Shown in pieces: positions 17,520 through 26,804 of a DNA stretch of 64,000 nt. Source of the stretch: Helicobacteraceae bacterium (lineage in GTDB: Bacteria > Campylobacterota > Campylobacteria > Campylobacterales > Helicobacteraceae); the NCBI GenBank assembly GCA_017508245.1, contig JAFVZI010000002.1, forward strand, positions 1 to 64,000, given 5' to 3'. The notes under the pieces are model-generated. The model saw only the letters and a program-made list of their open reading frames with translations. It had not been told where the DNA came from and made no database searches. The translations under genes and the position numbers were made by a program. The first letter of the stretch is position 1. Each line of letters begins with the position of its first letter.

Positions 17520-18371
17520 GTGTTTTCTTTTTTTAAAAATATTGGACGACAAAGTGAGACAATCACAAAAGATTTACTTGAAGAGCGACTAATTGAAAGT
17601 GATATAGAATACGAGATTGTGGAAAAAATATTAGATTCTATTGGCAATAAAACAACAAGAAATGAGCTAGAAGTGATTTTAATTAGCCTATTAAAAAAAG
17701 AAAGCTTTTATGACAATCTAAGCATAAGAGAAATAGATTCTAGACCATTAGTGTATTTGATAATTGGTGTTAATGGTGCTGGGAAAACAACTACGATAGC
17801 AAAACTAGGAAATATCAAAAAAAATGAAAATAAAAAAGTCATATTTGGAGCTGGAGATACTTTTAGAGCTGCTGCATCATCACAACTTTGTGCTTGGGGG
17901 GAGAGATTGGATATTCCTTGCATTAGCTCAAAATTTGGTGCAGACCCATCAGCTGTGGCATTTGACACGATAAATGCAGCAAAGGCAAGAAATATAGATG
18001 TTGCAATAGTTGATACTGCTGGTAGATTGGATAATAAAATCAACCTAAAAAATGAGCTAATAAAAATATCAAACACCTGTAAAAAAGCATTGAATAATAA
18101 TGATTTTTATAAGATTCTAGTCATAGATGGCACACAAGGCACACAAGCAATCAATCAAGCTAGAATCTTTAATGAAGCATTAAATATCGATGGGATAGTT
18201 ATCACAAAGATGGATGGTACGAGCAAAGGTGGCAGCCTAATTAGTATCATATCAGAGCTTAGATTGCCGATACTTTATGTCGGTATTGGTGAGGGTAAAG
18301 ATGATTTTATAAAATTTGATATAGATTGGTATCTAAAAAATCTACTTGATTATATATTCTCTAAAAACTAA
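17520..18371 (+). CDS. ftsY: Signal recognition particle receptor FtsY
   Basis: GTPase receptor that docks SRP-ribosome complexes at the membrane for co-translational insertion. The NG domain is complete: G1 GVNGAGKTTTIAKL, the insertion motif GAGDTFRAAASSQL, G3 DTAGR, and G4 TKMDGTSKGG. At 283 residues it is a minimal FtsY without the long acidic A domain of E. coli, normal for this group. The start is GTG at 17520 with AAAGGA upstream. The last base is shared with the radA ATG. The gene carries four AGAWTCT words in different codon phases. Confidence 0.96.
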   Translation: MFSFFKNIGRQSETITKDLLEERLIESDIEYEIVEKILDSIGNKTTRNELEVILISLLKKESFYDNLSIREIDSRPLVYLIIGVNGAGKTTTIAKLGNIKKNENKKVIFGAGDTFRAAASSQLCAWGERLDIPCISSKFGADPSAVAFDTINAAKARNIDVAIVDTAGRLDNKINLKNELIKISNTCKKALNNNDFYKILVIDGTQGTQAINQARIFNEALNIDGIVITKMDGTSKGGSLISIISELRLPILYVGIGEGKDDFIKFDIDWYLKNLLDYIFSKN

Positions 18372-19702
18372 TGGCAAAAAAATATATCATATTTGAATGT
18401 CAGCATTGTGGGGCACAAAGCCCAAAATGGTCTGGTAAATGCGTAAATTGTGGAGCTTGGGATAGCTTGGTAGAAATCAAACAAAAAGACTTGGAGGCAT
18501 TAAAGAATTTAGATTCTACAAATTTGACAAAAGCAATCCCCATAAAAGATGTGGAAATTGATATCGTTGCTAAATTTAGCTCTATGGAGAGGGAGTTAGA
18601 TATAGTTTTAGGCGGTGGAATAGTAAAAGGTGGGCTATATTTAATAGGTGGAAGTCCGGGTGTAGGCAAATCTACACTACTTCTAAAAATGTCTATGAAT
18701 CTGTCAAAAAAACAAAAAATCTTATATGTAAGTGGTGAAGAAAGTGCCTCACAGATTCGACTTAGAGCACAAAGATTGGGCTCTATAACAGACAATTTAT
18801 ATTTATTGAATTCAATTAATTTAGAGAGTATTGAAGAGAATCTAAGGAAAAATAATTTTGATATTTGCATTATTGATAGCATTCAAACTATTTTTAGTGA
18901 AAATATCAGTTCTGCTCCAGGAAGCGTATCACAGGTAAGAGAATGCACATTTGCCCTTCTTAGGCTTGCAAAAGAATTACAAATTAGTATTTTTATCATA
19001 GGGCATATAACAAAAGAGGGTTCCATTGCAGGTCCTAGAATCTTAGAACATATGGTTGATTGTGTACTTTATTTTGAAGGCGACCCGAGTAAAGAAATGA
19101 GAATCTTAAGGAGTTTTAAAAATCGTTTTGGTGCTACAAACGAAATAGGTATTTTTGAAATGGGTGAAAATGGATTAGTTAGTGCCAAAAATACATCAAA
19201 AATATTTTTCAGCAAACAATCTTTAATGCCAGGAAGTGCAATCAGTGTGATTTTAGAGGGAAGCAGACCAATAGTATTAGAAATCCAAGCCCTAGTGAGT
19301 GAAAGCACTTTTCCTAGACGCTCGGCTACTGGATTTGAGCTAAATAGATTAAATATGCTTTTAGCCTTGCTAGAGAGAAAACTAGATTTTCCATTTGGGC
19401 GATATGATGTTTTTGTAAATGTTGTAGGAGGACTCAAAGTAAGCGAAACTGCCACAGATTTGGCACTTATATCTGCAATCATTTCATCATACAAGAACAG
19501 ACCACTAAGTAAAGATAGTGCATTTATTGGAGAAGTGAGCCTTGTAGGCGATATAAGAGATGTTGGAAATATTGATATGAGATTAAAAGAATTAAAATCT
19601 TATGGATTTAGCAATATCATATTGCCTAAAAAGCCAAAAAACACCTATGGACTAAAAATTTTTGAAGCTCCTGATGTAACAAAACTATTACAATGGATGT
19701 AG
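18371..19702 (+). CDS. radA: DNA repair protein RadA (Sms)
   Basis: RecA-like ATPase and helicase that processes branched recombination intermediates, including those of natural transformation. Domain order: zinc finger CQHCGAQSPKWSGKCVNCGAW (about residues 10-30), Walker A GGSPGVGKST (about 93), the RadA-specific KNRFG motif (KNRFGATNEIG), and a C-terminal Lon-like domain (FVNVVGGLKVSETATDLAL). Length 443 is standard. The ATG overlaps the ftsY stop, so the two are translationally coupled. Confidence 0.97.
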   Translation: MAKKYIIFECQHCGAQSPKWSGKCVNCGAWDSLVEIKQKDLEALKNLDSTNLTKAIPIKDVEIDIVAKFSSMERELDIVLGGGIVKGGLYLIGGSPGVGKSTLLLKMSMNLSKKQKILYVSGEESASQIRLRAQRLGSITDNLYLLNSINLESIEENLRKNNFDICIIDSIQTIFSENISSAPGSVSQVRECTFALLRLAKELQISIFIIGHITKEGSIAGPRILEHMVDCVLYFEGDPSKEMRILRSFKNRFGATNEIGIFEMGENGLVSAKNTSKIFFSKQSLMPGSAISVILEGSRPIVLEIQALVSESTFPRRSATGFELNRLNMLLALLERKLDFPFGRYDVFVNVVGGLKVSETATDLALISAIISSYKNRPLSKDSAFIGEVSLVGDIRDVGNIDMRLKELKSYGFSNIILPKKPKNTYGLKIFEAPDVTKLLQWM

Positions 19703-19730
19703 CTTAAACTTTATTTTTGATAAACTCGTA

Positions 19731-19736
19731 TATAAT
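19731..19736 (+). promoter_or_regulatory. Candidate -10 box for rplY
   Basis: A perfect TATAAT sits 32 nt ahead of the rplY start, preceded by a T-rich stretch but no consensus -35. It is a plausible housekeeping promoter for the rplY-pth-lptG unit. Confidence 0.45.
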
Positions 19737-19768
19737 TCGGATTCTTATTTGATGAAAAAGGAAAAAAT

Positions 19769-20305
19769 ATGTTAGAAGGAATTATTAGAGAGAGTATTTC
19801 GAAGTCTCTAAACAAGGCTTTAAGGAACGATGGCTATCTAATTGCAAACATTTATGGAAAAGGTGTGCAAAATATTCATTGTGCATTTAAGAAAAATGAT
19901 TTTATTAGAACATTAAAAGCAAAAAGTGGTATCGTTTTTCAAGTAAATGTTAGTGGAAAAGTGCTGGATGTGGTCGTGCAAGAATATCAAAAAGACCCTG
20001 TAACTTCAGAAATCTTACACGTAGATTTATTGCTAGTGCAAAAAGGCGTACTAACAAACTTTAAAATACCTGTTGTGACAGAAGGAGATGCCATCGGTAT
20101 AAAAAATAAAGGTGTTTTATTATTCTCAAAAAAGAGAATTTCTGTAAAATGCAAGCCTGAAGATTTGGTAAATAGTATCAAGCTAGATATAACAAAGCTT
20201 GATGTTGGCGATACTATTTTGGTCAGAGACTTAGATGAATTACCAAATATTAAAATCATAGAAAAGCCGGATGTAGCTATTATTGGAGTTATAAAGGCAA
20301 AATAA
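19769..20305 (+). CDS. rplY: 50S ribosomal protein L25 (CTC form)
   Basis: Binds 5S rRNA in the large subunit. The N-terminal L25 domain is followed by the extra C-terminal TL5/CTC domain (about residues 95-178), giving 178 residues instead of the 94 of E. coli L25. The motif QEYQKDPVTSEILHVDLLLV is typical. The order rplY-pth-lptG is the same as HP1496-HP1498 in H. pylori. An AAAAAGGAAAA ribosome-binding stretch precedes the ATG. Confidence 0.95.
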   Translation: MLEGIIRESISKSLNKALRNDGYLIANIYGKGVQNIHCAFKKNDFIRTLKAKSGIVFQVNVSGKVLDVVVQEYQKDPVTSEILHVDLLLVQKGVLTNFKIPVVTEGDAIGIKNKGVLLFSKKRISVKCKPEDLVNSIKLDITKLDVGDTILVRDLDELPNIKIIEKPDVAIIGVIKAK

Positions 20306-20308
20306 ATT

Positions 20309-20881
20309 TTGAAACTCATAGCAGGATTGGGCAATCCGGGTAATAAATATGAAAATACGAGGCATAATGTGGGTTTTATGGCAATTGATTGCTACCTACA
20401 AAATGCCTACCGATTAAACAACACAAAGCTTACAAATCAAATAAAATTTCAATCTCATTTTTTAAAGATTGATAATATCATCTTTGCAAAACCGCAAACA
20501 TATATGAATCTATCTGGTGAAGCAATAGAAAAAATGATAAATTACTACAAAATAAAAGATATATTAATTATACACGATGATTTGGATTTGAATCTTGGAG
20601 TGATAAAAGTAAAATTTGGTGGTAGTAATGGCGGACATAACGGACTAAAATCAATCGATAATCACATCACAAATAAATATACAAGAATTAGAATCGGCAT
20701 AAATCACCCTCGTGATATAAATAGCTCCATAAATGTAATAGATTATGTTTTACAAAAATTTAATTATGAGGAATTAGAGATTCTAAAAAAAGTATTTGAT
20801 ATAAGTAATAGTGCAATCCAATCTTTTATAGATGATGAAAGTATGCTAGATTTGCAAAATAAATATAATAAAAGAGTATAA
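20309..20881 (+). CDS. pth: Peptidyl-tRNA hydrolase
   Basis: Releases tRNA from peptidyl-tRNAs that drop off ribosomes. Signatures: LIAGLGNPGNKYENTRHNVGF with the catalytic His, then KPQTYMNLSG, and FGGSNGGHNGLKSI. The 190-residue length is standard. The start is a TTG 3 nt after the rplY stop. This non-ATG start is well supported because the conserved N-terminus begins right there. The gene ends 1 nt before lptG. Confidence 0.96.
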   Translation: MKLIAGLGNPGNKYENTRHNVGFMAIDCYLQNAYRLNNTKLTNQIKFQSHFLKIDNIIFAKPQTYMNLSGEAIEKMINYYKIKDILIIHDDLDLNLGVIKVKFGGSNGGHNGLKSIDNHITNKYTRIRIGINHPRDINSSINVIDYVLQKFNYEELEILKKVFDISNSAIQSFIDDESMLDLQNKYNKRV

Positions 20882-20882
20882 A

Positions 20883-21935
20883 ATGCTTATTAGATTTGTA
20901 GGTCTTATTTATCTTAAATTTATACTTATAATCTTTATTGCTCTTTCTATGTTTTTTATGGGTATTGATATATTAAAATATTCCGATGATTTACCAGATT
21001 CTGCGAATCTATTCGTATTATTTTTAGCTTATGATTTTTTGTATGCACTAAATTATACATTTCCTATATCTACAATACTTGCTTCTATTGTAACATTTAT
21101 CACACTAATAAAATCAAACCAACTAACAGCAATATTATCCATCGGATATTCAAAAAAACAAATTTTATTTCCTATTTTGTTTATTGCAAGCTTTTTAAAT
21201 TTATGTTACATAGGACTAAATGCGACACCTTTTGTTTATGCACAAGAAAAGATTGATAATATCATACAAAGAGGTGGGATAAATGATGCAAAGAATGATA
21301 TATTGGTAAAGTATAATAATAATTATGTATATATTGGCAAAATTTACCCAATTCTACAAACCGCAGAAAACATAAAAGTGTTTGAAATAGATGGATTAAT
21401 TTTAAGACAATTTATACAAGCAAATAAAGCACAATTTGATGGCACTTGGTGGAATCTTCCTACTGCTCAAATTACTACAATCCCAGAGAATCTAGAATTT
21501 AATAGAAGCAATCTAATCAATACAAATGTAGAAAATTATCAAATATTAAAAAATTTCAAGCCAAAGATTCTGGATACTATCTATCAAAATAAGCCCACCG
21601 TATCTATCATTGATGCATTTAATACATTATTTTTATTGTTGGAACAAGATTCAAATACACAAAAAATAAGGTCAATTTTATATTCATTTATAACTATACC
21701 ACTTGCAATACCATTTTTGATAGTCATTATTTCATTTTATACACCTGATTTGCTTAGATATATCAATCTTGCAAAACTTGGATTTTTATTTGTTTTGTTT
21801 TGTTTGATTGTTTGGGGAGTATTTTTTATGCTTACAAAACTATCAATTAGTGGATTTTTGATACCTGAAATTGGAGTAATTATCCCTCTTATTGTATTTA
21901 TTTCTATCTCTATATTTTATTATAGAAAAATATAA
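20883..21935 (+). CDS. lptG: LPS export permease LptG/LptF family (YjgP/YjgQ)
   Basis: Inner-membrane permease subunit of the Lpt ABC exporter that pulls LPS out of the membrane toward the periplasmic bridge. The layout is typical: three N-terminal membrane helices (about residues 7-28, 48-70, 95-118), a periplasmic beta-jellyroll, and three C-terminal helices from about residue 260. Length 350 residues fits. LptF and LptG are hard to separate by eye; the syntenic H. pylori gene (HP1498) is usually treated as LptG-like. It is translationally adjacent to pth. Confidence 0.87.
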   Translation: MLIRFVGLIYLKFILIIFIALSMFFMGIDILKYSDDLPDSANLFVLFLAYDFLYALNYTFPISTILASIVTFITLIKSNQLTAILSIGYSKKQILFPILFIASFLNLCYIGLNATPFVYAQEKIDNIIQRGGINDAKNDILVKYNNNYVYIGKIYPILQTAENIKVFEIDGLILRQFIQANKAQFDGTWWNLPTAQITTIPENLEFNRSNLINTNVENYQILKNFKPKILDTIYQNKPTVSIIDAFNTLFLLLEQDSNTQKIRSILYSFITIPLAIPFLIVIISFYTPDLLRYINLAKLGFLFVLFCLIVWGVFFMLTKLSISGFLIPEIGVIIPLIVFISISIFYYRKI

Positions 21936-22059
21936 ATAATCTGTGATTAATAATTCATTTATTTTTTTAGATTTTAAGGATAATTTCAAAAAAATATATT
22001 AATATTTCATTTACTTTTACTTAAAAGGTTTAAAAGAGCAAAAAATGTTAGGAGATAAA

Positions 22060-22587
22060 ATGAAAAGAAGTGGTTTCTCAATGATTGAGTTGGTTTTCGT
22101 TATCGTTATACTAGGAGTTTTGGCAGCAGTGGCTGTGCCTAGATTTGTAACAACAAGGACAGATGCACAAGTTGCGATGTTAAGAAGTGACATTGCCTCT
22201 ACGCTAAAGGCAATCCCTGCAAGAGTATTTGCAGAAAATATCGACCCTACAGCAAGTGCACCTACTGGATACAGCTCTTGGGGTGAGTGGATGATAGATA
22301 CAGGTGGATTAGATAGAGGTAGATGGCATTCATCAACAATTGGAGGTAGAAGTGGTGTAGGGCCATTTGATGCGCATAATAACACTTGGTGTGTATCATC
22401 CAATTCACCGGGCATAATATATATAGACGACAAAGGCAATCTAAATTTTAATCCAGAGACTATAGGTAATGCTATGGCAAATGCTGCTTCACATTCATCA
22501 ACATTGTGCAACTCTCTAAAAGCTTCTTATCCAAGTGGAAGCAATAGAGTTATCCCACTTGCTACAACTGGTGCTGTAAAGTTCTAA
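22060..22587 (+). CDS. Type IV pilin/type II pseudopilin-like protein
   Basis: A small prepilin with the class III signal MKRSG followed by FSMIELVFVIVILGVLAAVAV. Cleavage after Gly5 would leave N-methyl-Phe1, and the essential Glu5 of the mature chain is present. The globular part has two cysteines (NTWCVSS and STLCNSL) placed like a pilin D-loop, and a repeated Ser/Gly character. The ATG at 22060 is preferred over one 15 nt upstream because TAGGAGA lies just before it. No prepilin peptidase, secretion ATPase or platform gene is in the window, so it is an orphan here. The function, adhesion or DNA uptake for example, is unproven. Confidence 0.85.
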   Translation: MKRSGFSMIELVFVIVILGVLAAVAVPRFVTTRTDAQVAMLRSDIASTLKAIPARVFAENIDPTASAPTGYSSWGEWMIDTGGLDRGRWHSSTIGGRSGVGPFDAHNNTWCVSSNSPGIIYIDDKGNLNFNPETIGNAMANAASHSSTLCNSLKASYPSGSNRVIPLATTGAVKF

Positions 22588-22603
22588 AAAATTAAATTCA
22601 AAT

Positions 22604-22648
22604 CCCCTTATAAATTTTGGATAGAATCTAAAAAATAAAAATAAGGGG
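22604..22648 (+). promoter_or_regulatory. Inverted repeat covering the argC ribosome-binding site
   Basis: CCCCTTAT (22604-22611) is perfectly complementary to ATAAGGGG (22641-22648), with a 29-nt spacer. The right arm contains the AGGGG Shine-Dalgarno of argC, 5 nt before the ATG at 22654. Folding would hide the ribosome-binding site. It may instead act as the terminator of the pilin gene. No known riboswitch class is recognised. Confidence 0.45.
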
Positions 22649-22653
22649 ATGAA

Positions 22654-23655
22654 ATGATACCCATTGGGATTATTGGCGTAAGCGGATACACAGGGTTAGA
22701 ACTAATCAAGCTTATAGCTAATCATCAATCATTTGAAATTAAGTATTTGGCAAACACAACTGGCGATACAACCCTACACAAAATACACAAAAGCCTTGTT
22801 TCGGTAATAGAAGATATCAAAGTAGAAAATATTAATCTAGATTCTATCAAACAATGCAAATTAGTTTTTCTTGCACTTCCACACGAAGAATCAATGAAAA
22901 TCACCCCAAAGATTCTGGATTCTGGAGTGATAGTTGTTGATTTATCAGCAGATTACAGACTAAATGAAGAAAATTTCAATACAACATATACAAAACATCA
23001 AGATGTAAAAAACCTAAAAATAGCACAATATGGGCTAATTGAATGGAATAGAAAAAATATCAAAAATGCAAGTCTAATAGCAAATCCGGGCTGCTATCCT
23101 ACAGCCAGCCTACTTGGAATCTTGCCATTTGTAGAATTTATAGATGGAAGTGTGTTTATTGACGCAAAAAGCGGCGTGAGTGGAGCTGGAAAAAAACATA
23201 GTGATAATACGCATTATCCAAATATAAATGATAATATGTTTAGTTATCAACCGCTAAATCATAGGCATCAAATAGAAATTGCTCAAAAATGTAAAGATTT
23301 TACAAATAAAGATATAAAAATAAATTTTATACCACATTTAAGTCCATTTACGCGCGGTATGTTGGTATCTATATTTGCAAAATTAAAATATGAAATAAAT
23401 CCACTAGAAGTCCTAAAAGATAAATATAAAGATGAAAAATTTATAAGAATTAGAGAATCCCCTGTTGATGTGAAAAGTGTTTGTGGAACGCATTTTTGCG
23501 ATATATTTGTAAAAGTAAATGGAAATGATTTGTATATAAACACAAGTATTGACAATCTATTGAAAGGAGCAAGCTCGCAAGCTCTAGCTTGTGCGAATCT
23601 TGCACTTGGATTGGATGAAAATATAGCATTACCAAAGGTCGCTTATGTCCCTTGA
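22654..23655 (+). CDS. argC: N-acetyl-gamma-glutamyl-phosphate reductase
   Basis: Third step of arginine biosynthesis: NADPH-dependent reduction of N-acetylglutamyl phosphate. The dinucleotide-binding start IPIGIIGVSGYTGLELIKL and the active-site ANPGCYPTASLLG with the catalytic Cys are diagnostic. Length 333 is normal. H. pylori lacks this pathway, so the gene marks a more prototrophic Helicobacter. Its end overlaps the phosphoesterase start by 11 nt. A Shine-Dalgarno (AGGGG) sits within the inverted repeat upstream. Confidence 0.96.
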   Translation: MIPIGIIGVSGYTGLELIKLIANHQSFEIKYLANTTGDTTLHKIHKSLVSVIEDIKVENINLDSIKQCKLVFLALPHEESMKITPKILDSGVIVVDLSADYRLNEENFNTTYTKHQDVKNLKIAQYGLIEWNRKNIKNASLIANPGCYPTASLLGILPFVEFIDGSVFIDAKSGVSGAGKKHSDNTHYPNINDNMFSYQPLNHRHQIEIAQKCKDFTNKDIKINFIPHLSPFTRGMLVSIFAKLKYEINPLEVLKDKYKDEKFIRIRESPVDVKSVCGTHFCDIFVKVNGNDLYINTSIDNLLKGASSQALACANLALGLDENIALPKVAYVP

Positions 23656-24373
23656 TATACACATAAATGATGATGCTATTTTTATAGCAGATTCTCATAT
23701 CCAAAAAAATAGAGATGCTTTGATATATAAATTGAATAATCTTGATAGCATAAGACAAAAGATTCCAAGTCAAATTGTATTTCTTGGAGATATATCAAAT
23801 TTATTAGTCGGTAAAATAAGAAGCAGTGAAATAATAAATGAAAAATTAATAGAATGCATAAAAAATCTAAAATCACAAATCATATATTTTGAAGGAAACC
23901 ATGATTTCAATATCAAAAGTGTCTTAGATTCTCCAAATATGATAATCCCTAGAGATATACAACCAGTAATAGCACATTATAAAAATAAAATAATCATGCT
24001 AGCACACGGAGATATTTTTCTAGATCAAAAATATGAATTTTATATAAATACAATAACTTCAAAAAAGATGATTTCATTTCTTGGTTGTTTAGATTTTGTT
24101 AGTAAAGGTAAAATATTTAATATTATAAATAATAAGGTAAAAGCAAAAGAGATAAAATATCCCCGCAATGCAGATTCTATAATCAATCAAAGAATCTCTG
24201 CTTACAAAAACTACATCAAATCATTGGATATAAAGGTAGATATGGTCATAGAAGGTCATTTTCATATAGGCAAAATCATCAATGATAAAGACTTTATATA
24301 TGTAGCTATGCCATCTTTTTATCACGATGCAAAAATATTTGATATACAAAATAAAAAATTTGAAACAATATAA
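23645..24373 (+). CDS. Calcineurin-like metallophosphoesterase, UDP-2,3-diacylglucosamine hydrolase (LpxH)-like
   Basis: A 242-residue binuclear metallophosphoesterase. Ligand motifs are visible: IADSHIQ (Asp16, His18), FLGDI (Asp49), EGNHD (Asn85, His86), AHGD, and GHFHIG near the C-terminus. The size and motif spacing suit LpxH-like enzymes, which cut UDP-diacylglucosamine in lipid A synthesis. Other phosphatases of this fold look similar, so the substrate is tentative. It overlaps argC by 11 nt and may be translationally coupled to it. Confidence 0.75.
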   Translation: MSLDIHINDDAIFIADSHIQKNRDALIYKLNNLDSIRQKIPSQIVFLGDISNLLVGKIRSSEIINEKLIECIKNLKSQIIYFEGNHDFNIKSVLDSPNMIIPRDIQPVIAHYKNKIIMLAHGDIFLDQKYEFYINTITSKKMISFLGCLDFVSKGKIFNIINNKVKAKEIKYPRNADSIINQRISAYKNYIKSLDIKVDMVIEGHFHIGKIINDKDFIYVAMPSFYHDAKIFDIQNKKFETI

Positions 24374-24454
24374 CTTATCATAATAAAAATATCTAGGATT
24401 CAATAAAAAAAAGATAGAATACGAAATTAAACACCCGCACACAAGGTAAAGCTT

Positions 24455-26788
24455 ATGGACGAAATGCAAGAAATATTAGAAGATTTTCTTATAGAAGCGT
24501 TTGAAATGATAGAGCAATTAGACCAAGATTTAATTGAGCTTGAAAATAACCCAAAAGATTTAGATTTACTAAATAGAATCTTTAGAGTAGCACACACTAT
24601 AAAAGGCTCTAGTTCGTTTCTAAACTTTGATATTCTAACAACACTAACTCATAATATGGAAGATGTTTTAAATAAAGCAAGGCGAGGTGAATTGATAATC
24701 ACTCCAAATATTATGGACGTCGTATTAGAATCTATAGATTTGATGAAAAATATATTGGTATTGATTCGTGATACAGGAAGTGATAAAAATGGAGTTGAAA
24801 TAGATTCTATTGTCAAACAGCTTCAAAATATATCAAAAAGCGAAGATAAGCAAAAAGAGACGCCTACCACGATAGAAGAAAAAAATGAAAAAGAAACCAG
24901 CAATGATGTAGAAGATAAAAAAATAGAAAATAAAGAAGAGGATAGTTTAGACTACTCTGCCTTAAGCTCCGAAGAAATAGATAAAGAAATAGATAGATTA
25001 TTAAAACAAAGGCAAGAAGAAGATAGAGCAAAAAGAGCTGCAAAAGTAAAAAATAATGATGAAAAAAAAGCTATAAGCCAACCTGCACAGCCTCCAAAAC
25101 AAGTATCTAATACAAGACAAACAAATCAAAATACAAAAAAAATGGATAATGCTGTAAGCACGAGCATAGAACAAACTGTGAGGGTTGATGTAAAAAGATT
25201 AGACCATTTAATGAATCTAATAGGCGAACTTGTGCTTGGAAAAAATAGATTAATAAGCATATATGATGAAGTTGAAGAAAGATATGATGGAGAACAGTTC
25301 TTAGAAGAATTAAATCAAGTTGTATCTAGCATAAGCATTGTTACTACTGATGTCCAATTAGCAGTAATGAAAACAAGAATGCTGCCAGTAAGCAAAGTAT
25401 TTAATAAATTTCCAAGAATGGTGCGTGATTTGGCTAGAGATATGGGTAAAAATATCGAGCTTGTTATAAGTGGTGAGGAAACAGAGTTAGATAAGTCAAT
25501 AGTCGAAGAGATAGGCGACCCATTAGTTCATATCATTAGAAATTCGTGCGACCACGGAATAGAAAGCATTGAAGAGAGAATAAAAAAAGGAAAGAGTGAA
25601 GTAGGAAAAATAGAGCTTAAAGCATACAATGAAGGCAATCATATAGTAGTTGAGATAACAGATGATGGAAAAGGATTGAATCCAGATTCTCTAAAACAAA
25701 AAGCTTTAGAAAAGGGTATCATAAGCAAGCGTGAAGCCGATACTATGACAGATAAAGACGCATTTAGTTTGATTTTTAAAGCTGGATTCTCAACTGCAAA
25801 AACAGTTACAAATGTTAGTGGTCGTGGCGTGGGAATGGATGTAGTTAAGACAAATATAGAAAAATTAAATGGAATGATAGATGTAGAATCTGAAGCTGAT
25901 AAAGGAACTATACTAAAGCTTAGAATTCCGCTTACATTAGCTATCATTCAAGCACTTATAGTAAGCGTGCAGGAGGAATATTATGCAATCCCGCTTGGTT
26001 CTGTATTAGAAACCGTTAGAATTAGCCAAAATGAAGTATATATGGTTGAAGGGAAAAGTGTCTTAAGGCTACGAGATGAAATACTTACGCTCGTAAGATT
26101 GTCTGATATATTCAATGTTGATACACTTCTTAAAAATTCTGATGAATTATATGTAGTAGTGATTGGACTTGCTGCGAATAAAATCGGGGTCATTGTCGAT
26201 TATTTGGTTGGACAAGAAGAAGTTGTCATCAAATCTCTAGGCTATTATTTAAAAGGAACAGAAGGCATTGCTGGTGCGACGGTTAGAGGTGATGGAAAAA
26301 TTACATTAATTGTTGATGTTGCAAGTATGATGCAGATGGCAAAGCACATAAAAGGCTCTGTAAGTAGTCTCCAGGAAGATGATGTAAATAAAGAAAAAAC
26401 ACAACCTAGCGATTATATAGTATTAGCTGTCGATGATAGTCATACCGATAGAGCCATCATAAAACAATATCTAAAACCTCTTGGTATCACAGTGTTAGAG
26501 GCTACAAGCGGTATCGATGCTTTAGAAATCATCAAAAATGGAGATAAACATATTGATGCGGTATTAATTGATATAGAAATGCCTAGAATGGATGGATATT
26601 CGCTCGCAACAGAAATTAGAAAATATAATAAATTTAGACAATTGCCACTTATTGCAGTTACAAGCAGAACCTCAAAAACCGATAGAATGCGTGGCGTAGA
26701 ATCTGGAATGACTGAATATATCACAAAACCATATTCGGCGGATTATTTAGTCAATGTTGTTAAAAGAAATATAAACTTCAATTTATAA
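24455..26788 (+). CDS. cheA: Chemotaxis histidine kinase CheA with C-terminal receiver domain (CheAY)
   Basis: Central chemotaxis kinase. Domain order: Hpt/P1 with the phosphorylated His47 in RVAHTIKGSS; a charged low-complexity linker (about 125-230); the dimerisation P3 helices; the HATPase P4 with NSCDHGIE and GRGVGMDVV; the CheW-like P5; and a CheY-like receiver (about 655-777) with VDDSH and the acceptor aspartate in LIDIEMPRMDGY. This CheA-CheY fusion is the Helicobacter/Campylobacter arrangement (HP0392). The receiver probably works as a phosphate sink or adaptation element. cheW follows after 16 nt. Confidence 0.97.
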   Translation: MDEMQEILEDFLIEAFEMIEQLDQDLIELENNPKDLDLLNRIFRVAHTIKGSSSFLNFDILTTLTHNMEDVLNKARRGELIITPNIMDVVLESIDLMKNILVLIRDTGSDKNGVEIDSIVKQLQNISKSEDKQKETPTTIEEKNEKETSNDVEDKKIENKEEDSLDYSALSSEEIDKEIDRLLKQRQEEDRAKRAAKVKNNDEKKAISQPAQPPKQVSNTRQTNQNTKKMDNAVSTSIEQTVRVDVKRLDHLMNLIGELVLGKNRLISIYDEVEERYDGEQFLEELNQVVSSISIVTTDVQLAVMKTRMLPVSKVFNKFPRMVRDLARDMGKNIELVISGEETELDKSIVEEIGDPLVHIIRNSCDHGIESIEERIKKGKSEVGKIELKAYNEGNHIVVEITDDGKGLNPDSLKQKALEKGIISKREADTMTDKDAFSLIFKAGFSTAKTVTNVSGRGVGMDVVKTNIEKLNGMIDVESEADKGTILKLRIPLTLAIIQALIVSVQEEYYAIPLGSVLETVRISQNEVYMVEGKSVLRLRDEILTLVRLSDIFNVDTLLKNSDELYVVVIGLAANKIGVIVDYLVGQEEVVIKSLGYYLKGTEGIAGATVRGDGKITLIVDVASMMQMAKHIKGSVSSLQEDDVNKEKTQPSDYIVLAVDDSHTDRAIIKQYLKPLGITVLEATSGIDALEIIKNGDKHIDAVLIDIEMPRMDGYSLATEIRKYNKFRQLPLIAVTSRTSKTDRMRGVESGMTEYITKPYSADYLVNVVKRNINFNL

Positions 26789-26804
26789 GCAAAGAGGCGG
26801 CAAG

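Noticed and set aside
24455-26788. Separate cheY downstream of cheA
   Set aside because: The receiver is fused in frame to CheA with no stop or internal start signal; this is the normal Helicobacter fusion.
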